Made by a program: the position numbers and the translations under genes | Notes under the pieces: model-generated | What the model was told of the DNA's origin: nothing | The model's input: the letters and a program-made list of their open reading frames with translations, nothing else | Database searches by the model: none | Part shown: positions 59,585 to 64,000 of the stretch, in pieces | Position numbering within the stretch: position 1 is the first letter of the stretch | Layout of the letters: every line of letters begins with the position of its first letter | Assembly: GCA_023101885.1 (NCBI GenBank) | Contig: JALPQD010000401.1 | Span: 1,550,001 to 1,614,000 of the forward strand | DNA: 64,000 nt | Source: Typhlomys cinereus | Taxonomy: Eukaryota; Chordata; Mammalia; Rodentia; Platacanthomyidae | Direction: 5' to 3'

Positions 59585-60159
59585 TAACATTTGGTTATAT
59601 GTGTAAGTGGATTTTTTGGATGCTTGAGAAAAAATGATTTAGGTGAGCTCAGTTCTTCAAGTAATGAATGTGATTTCATAACAAAGTTCTATTACATACT
59701 TTTTGTTTCCTAGAACAGAATACACATTCTTTTCTAATGGAAACATCAAAACAGTGAAAAATATCAAATCAAAATACACATTCTTTATTAGAGCTTTTTA
59801 ATTGAAAAACAAAGATAGAACTTCTGGCTCAATTTTTTTCCCATGAATGTTGAAAAAGTCACATTTTTTACCAAATTTAAAATACAGCAATGGTTAGACA
59901 TGCATATAATTAAGGTTTCTATGAAATTATGAAGTCGTGCTGAGTTTGAAGAATATTTTTCGTTTCACACTCATCTCAGAATTTGTAACTCCATTAAATC
60001 TCTCAAGGGTAGACACTGGGAGGCTGCATGGGAAGCACTGGCTCATGTTAGGAATAACCTATGTTAGTGGCCTTCAGAATCTAGTGTAGTCTGCCCTCTC
60101 CATTTCCCAATTTTTAATTCCAACAGCATTCAACCTGAAGATTTTTTTTTTTAGTTGTG

Positions 60160-60385
60160 TCTGAGTAGATAGATGGCTCAGGAGTTAAGATTCTGCCTTA
60201 ACAAAGCAGAAGACCCTGAGTTCGGATCCCATATGGGTGGAGCCTGGGAAATCCCAGAGCAAAGTAAAAGGGAGGTAGAAGCAATCCAAGATGATTCCTA
60301 GAGTCACCTATGTTCCTCCACAGAGACACACAGTGCCCTGTGATACACACACACACACATACACACACACGAAAAATAATTTTTA
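60160..60385 (+). repeat. CA-tailed SINE with internal deletion
   Basis: Head 'gatagatggctcaggagtta' and 'gagttcggatccc', then direct passage to 'gtggagcctgggaaatccca'. About 60 bases of the body are missing. Ends in (CA)n and an A-rich tail. Confidence 0.82.
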
Positions 60386-60403
60386 AAAAATGAAAAAAAA
60401 AAT

Positions 60404-60640
60404 GGGGCTGAAGAGATAGCCAGGAATTAAGACTGCCTCACAAGCAGAAGGTCCTGAGTTTGGATGCCAGGTCCCACGTAAAAATGCCCTAGTGGGCAGA
60501 GCCTGGGAAATTCCAGGGCAAAGCAAGAAAGAGATAGAAGCAATCCAGGATGATTCCTGAAGTCACCCTCAGTCCTCCATAGGGACATATGTGCCCTCTG
60601 ATACACCCATACATACACACACACAATAAATACATAATGA
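60404..60640 (+). repeat. CA-tailed SINE
   Basis: Immediately follows the previous copy in the same orientation: 'ggggctgaagagatagccag', 'gagcctgggaaattccaggg', 'gatgattcctgaagtcaccc', then a CA/CATA tail. Confidence 0.83.
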
Positions 60641-60663
60641 AAAGGAAAACATAAAAATAAATC

Positions 60664-60893
60664 GTGTTTGGGGTTGAGGAGAGGGCTCAGACACTAAAGA
60701 GCTTGTTATTCAAGCAGGAGGACCCGAGTTTCTGTCTCCTGCACCCATGTGGAATGGCTGGCATGGTGGATACATCTGTAATCTCAGAACTGATGGAGTC
60801 ATGGTGAAAATAGGTGATTACTGGAGCTCACCGCTCAGCCAGTCTAACTATATTAGTCAGGGTTCTATAGAAGAACAGAACCAATAAAATAAG

Positions 60894-60937
<44 letters not shown>

Positions 60938-61410
60938 GGACTGACTTACAAGATAAGGTCTAAGGTCTAAGTAGTCCAACAATGGTTGCCAGTAGCTGCC
61001 CAGTTCAGGAGCTGAATACCTCAGCAGCCTCAGTCAATTGCTGAAGGCTAAAGGAGTTCTGCAGAATCTCTTGACTTGAATCACTTTGCAGGGTCGAAAA
61101 AGTTGAGTTCTGATGTTAGCAAAGAACGGCAACAGCAGAAAAGATGAGTTTGCCAACACAGGACAAGAGAGAGTCCAGATCTTGTGTCTGGTCTGCTACT
61201 GGAAAGTGCTGTCCACATTTAAGGCTGGCCATTGTATCTCAGATATCTTAATTTAGGTAATCTCTTCAGGTAGTCTGACAGCCAATCTGTTTAGTTACTT
61301 AATCCAGGTGTAGTCAAGTTAACAAGCAAGATTAACTATCACTCTAACCAGATTTGTGAGTTCCAGGTTCATCGAAGACCTCGTGTCAAAAATAGAATGG
61401 AAGAAAAGCT
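60664..61410 (+). repeat. B4-type SINE split by an LTR
   Basis: The left part (60664-60848: 'gaggacccgagtttctgtct', 'ggctggcatggtggatacat', 'ccgctcagccagt') and right part (61344-61410: 'tttgtgagttccaggttcat', 'gaagacctcgtgtcaaaaat') are contiguous in a B4 SINE. The LTR at 60849-61343 interrupts it. Confidence 0.75.
60849..61343 (-). mobile_element. MaLR-type solo LTR, antisense, inside a B4 SINE
   Basis: Flanked by 5-bp duplications ctaac (60844-60848 and 61344-61348). It contains a (TA)n run (60895-60931) and 'ggtagtctgacagccaatct', 'gtgtagtcaagttaacaagc' and 'agattaactatcac', matching 28558-29000. The edge dinucleotides have decayed from TG/CA. Confidence 0.78.
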
Positions 61411-62907
61411 TTTCCTTGTCATTTCCCTGAAAAATTATTATGACAACTATCTTCACAGCATTTATGTGCAGATGGCATAAGAATTCTAGAGATGGTTTAA
61501 ATATATCATCTTCAGATGTGCATAAGTGCAAATATACCATTTTAGATAAGAAACAAGTGCCTCATGGATTGGTCCTGGAGCCAATTCCCCGGGAATGAGT
61601 ATCTCTACATCCTCTGGATTCCCTTGGAATAGACTCCAGTTTTTTCAAAACAAAACTAATGTGTTGTCAAATGAATGTCTAAGTCAAGAAACAACATCTT
61701 TACTCAAAAAACACTATGAAGCTATCCAATTAAGCATGATTTGCTTGGAAAGGCAAAACCTAAAGCAGACTTCTGAAAATTGTTGCGAACCATAAACCTT
61801 GTGTTTTGAATTAGTGTGGAGACTCCAAGGTGATGACTTGGGAGAATGTGTCTTTACACAGTGTGCCTGCTTCAGGTCTGTCTGCACAAACCACCTCAGT
61901 TCAGACACTTCCAGACATGGAGTCAGGAGGAGCTAGGCTGTGCTCTAGAACGGCCAGCTACTTCGGTACAGGGAAGGGCATTGTGCATTTCTTTCAGAAT
62001 GATCCAACAAACTTGATGCATGGGGGAAATGTGGGAAGTTAATGAGAAGATCGAAAGCAGGTTTCTGGCTCCTTTGAGAGAATGGTCACAGTTCATAAAA
62101 ACCTTTTCTTTCCAAAGGAAATGGTATGGTTTTAACTTATTTTTACGTGTTTAGAGTGACGGCACTTTTTTTTTTAACCCCCATAAAGAAAATCCAAGTG
62201 GAGTACTTTATACACTTGCCTCATACCCTGTTTGCGGCTGTGAAATCGAGAACCACTGAATAATAATAAAAAAAAGTTATTCACCTGACTTTAATAACTT
62301 ACTTCACTGTAAAAATCTTATCCCTACTGTGGGAATACTTGGATTTACTGATAGTACCATTTTCAGGCTCAGCGACTCCAAACTTTTCCTGCCAAGCAAA
62401 TAGATCATCTTGTAACCCACGTGTGGCGAATCTGTTCCCATGACACGGTGCCCCATTTAGAAGTATCAGCAAAATTCATGACAGCTACACTCAAGATAGA
62501 CTCATAGAGATTTTGATGAATTTTGGAAGGTATTGGGAATATCCTGTTACACATGAGAGTGAAATGCAATGTGACAAACAAGAAAAATGAGGCCAAAAAA
62601 AGTTAGTTTGGAATCAAAGAGCAAAGCAATTGTTTCCTTCTTGGTCTCATCTGGAGGTGTGAGCTGGATGGAGTGAGCATCCTGTATCTTGGGCTAGCCT
62701 CAGCTTGACCCTTCAGATGGGTCTTTTAGCTTCCAGAATCTATCAGACTAGTAGCTCTCCTTTGGTCACCTTGCTGAAGATTTCCTTGTTTTTCTTTCTT
62801 ATAAAATTCTGTGCATTCTTTTCTATTACCTTAGGTTTCTTTGGCTTTTACTACATTTCCCTAAAGACTTTCGTTTGATTATTTGTTATGCTTTTGAAAT
62901 TTGAACT
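61411..62907. other. 3' flank, no feature recognised
   Basis: I see no gene, exon homology or confident repeat here. The short open frames (up to about 73 codons) have no recognisable motif. Confidence 0.6.
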
Positions 62908-63190
62908 TAGGCTGGGGAGATGGGTTAGGGGTTAGTTAAAGCCTTTGCTTCACAAGTGAAAGGAACTGAGTTTGGATCCTCCGATTGCATGGACAAAATG
63001 CCAGTCAGCATTGGTGACAGTCTGTAACGCTGGCCCTGGAAGGCAAAGGCTGGGAAAGTCTAGAGCAAAGCAATAAAGAAGTTGAGTAGTCTAGAATAGT
63101 TCCCGTGACACCCTTGAGCATCCACACACGTGCCCTCTTGTGCACGTGCACACACACTCACACACACAGTCATACACAAAAGCTTGTGAC
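62908..63190 (+). repeat. CA-tailed SINE, old copy
   Basis: Head 'ggctggggagatgggttagg' and 'ctgagtttggatcc', body 'ggaaggcaaaggctgggaaa', 'gagcaaagcaataaagaag' and 'cacccttgagcatccacac', then a CA-rich end. Confidence 0.78.
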
Positions 63191-63624
63191 ATAAAACTTT
63201 TTGATTCATCTCAATTATTTATAACCACAATATATAAGATATGTTTTAAAAATTTGTGTTGATATTGTCTTAGCCTTAGATACACAGATTGTATCTTCCC
63301 TCAATCTCATTTTTACTCACTTTTATGTGAAGAAGAGTCATTGAGCTCCAACAGTTTCATAAGAGTCTGCCATCCACTCATTCACCAGAGGTCTGCAAAA
63401 TAACTGGCAATATACAGACATACATGGATGGATAAGTGAATGATTGACAAATAGATAGGTGGGTAATTATGGCATACAAACTCTTTAGAAATAGGCAAGC
63501 AAGTTTCTTCATTGAAAAATCATTCAAAATTTTTTTATGTTTATTTGCATTTTAAGTTTCCAAGTGCAGGGATTCATTTTTTTCCCCTTACAAAACCAAC
63601 CTTCCGCTTCTCTTTCCTCTTTTG

Positions 63625-63706
63625 TCTTCCTTCCTTCCTTCCTTCCTTCCTTCCTTCCTTCCTTCCTTCCTTCCTTCCTTCCTTCTCCTTCTTTCCTTTC
63701 TTCCTT

Positions 63707-63782
<76 letters not shown>
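63625..63782. repeat. Compound (CTTC)n(TC)n(TA)n microsatellite
   Basis: About 60 bases of CTTC units, a short T/C-rich bridge, about 36 bases of TC, then about 34 bases of TA. Such a tract is prone to slippage, and its assembled length may be unreliable. Confidence 0.95.
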
Positions 63783-63783
<1 letters not shown>

Positions 63784-64000
63784 TTACATTCTTAGTCTGC
63801 ACATGGTAATTAACAAAAAAATGCCATGCAAGAGGATGTTGTTTGATTTCTGCATGACTCTTTTAAAGATGTGTTGCCTTGGAAAATTATCTGAACCTTT
63901 AAAATACAAGTCAGCATTTTTTGCTCTGTACTATGTTGTGGGGAAAGTTGTCCTCTCCCTCCTTTAAAGTGAAGCAATGCCTTGGTAGGCCTCACATCGA

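Larger units (their letters stand above)
53480..59600 (+). other. STOX2: Presumptive long STOX2 3' UTR
   Basis: About 6.1 kb after the stop codon contains no recognised SINE, LTR or L1 copy, in sharp contrast with the sequence on either side (repeats resume near 60160). It has AT-rich stretches typical of long 3' UTRs, one (TG)n tract, and AATAAA hexamers at several places including about 56904, 57215, 57559 and 59209. The 3' boundary is a guess based on an ATTAAA with GT-rich sequence after it near 59579-59620. No open frame inside looks like a gene. Confidence 0.6.

Noticed and set aside
63512..63967. 151-codon + strand frame
   Set aside because: Read through the (CTTC)n(TC)n(TA)n microsatellite.
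59600..64000. Next gene downstream (ENPP6 in human synteny)
   Set aside because: No ENPP6-like residues on either strand. In human the genes are separated by tens of kilobases, so it is probably outside the window.

Overview
This window is rodent nuclear DNA. It carries the last three coding exons of a Storkhead-box 2 (STOX2) orthologue on the + strand, surrounded by intron and 3' flank packed with rodent retroelements. The gene call rests on near-complete agreement of three exons with the STOX2 protein as I remember it: exon 37151-37303, exon 46193-48459 and final coding exon 53284-53479. All are bounded by AG/GT splice sites with matching phases (1, 1, 2, 2). The coding lengths, less one apparent extra base, leave 166 nt for the first coding exon. 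That equals my recollection of the human first exon (55 codons plus 1 nt), which is not in the window.

Layout: 1-37150 is inferred first-intron sequence with no recognisable exon. 37304-46192 and 48460-53283 are introns. 53480 to about 59600 is a long, repeat-poor presumptive 3' UTR. From about 59600 to 64000 is 3' flank with clustered SINEs and an LTR. No other protein-coding gene is supported, and no RNA gene, CRISPR array or operon-like structure is seen.

Repeats: the signature element is a tRNA-headed SINE whose body ends in a (CA)n block and then an A-rich tail. At least eleven copies are present, from young copies with target-site duplications to old diverged ones. B1-, B3/B4- and ID-like SINEs, L1 fragments, old L2/MIR pieces and many antisense MaLR-type LTRs accompany it. 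The absence of typical murid young B2 copies, plus a SINE body that loosely resembles jerboa DIP elements, suggests a non-murid rodent, possibly a dipodoid. This species inference is weak.

Most notable: (1) an apparent +1 frameshift in the middle of STOX2; (2) two separate pairs of about 120-150 bp, roughly 98% identical inverted duplications about 1 kb apart, both in the first intron; (3) a complete MaLR-type provirus with 5-bp target duplication and readable primer-binding site; (4) a sense ERVK-like solo LTR with TATA box; (5) an inverted pair of L1-type 3' ends flanking exon 2. I did not find a new gene system.
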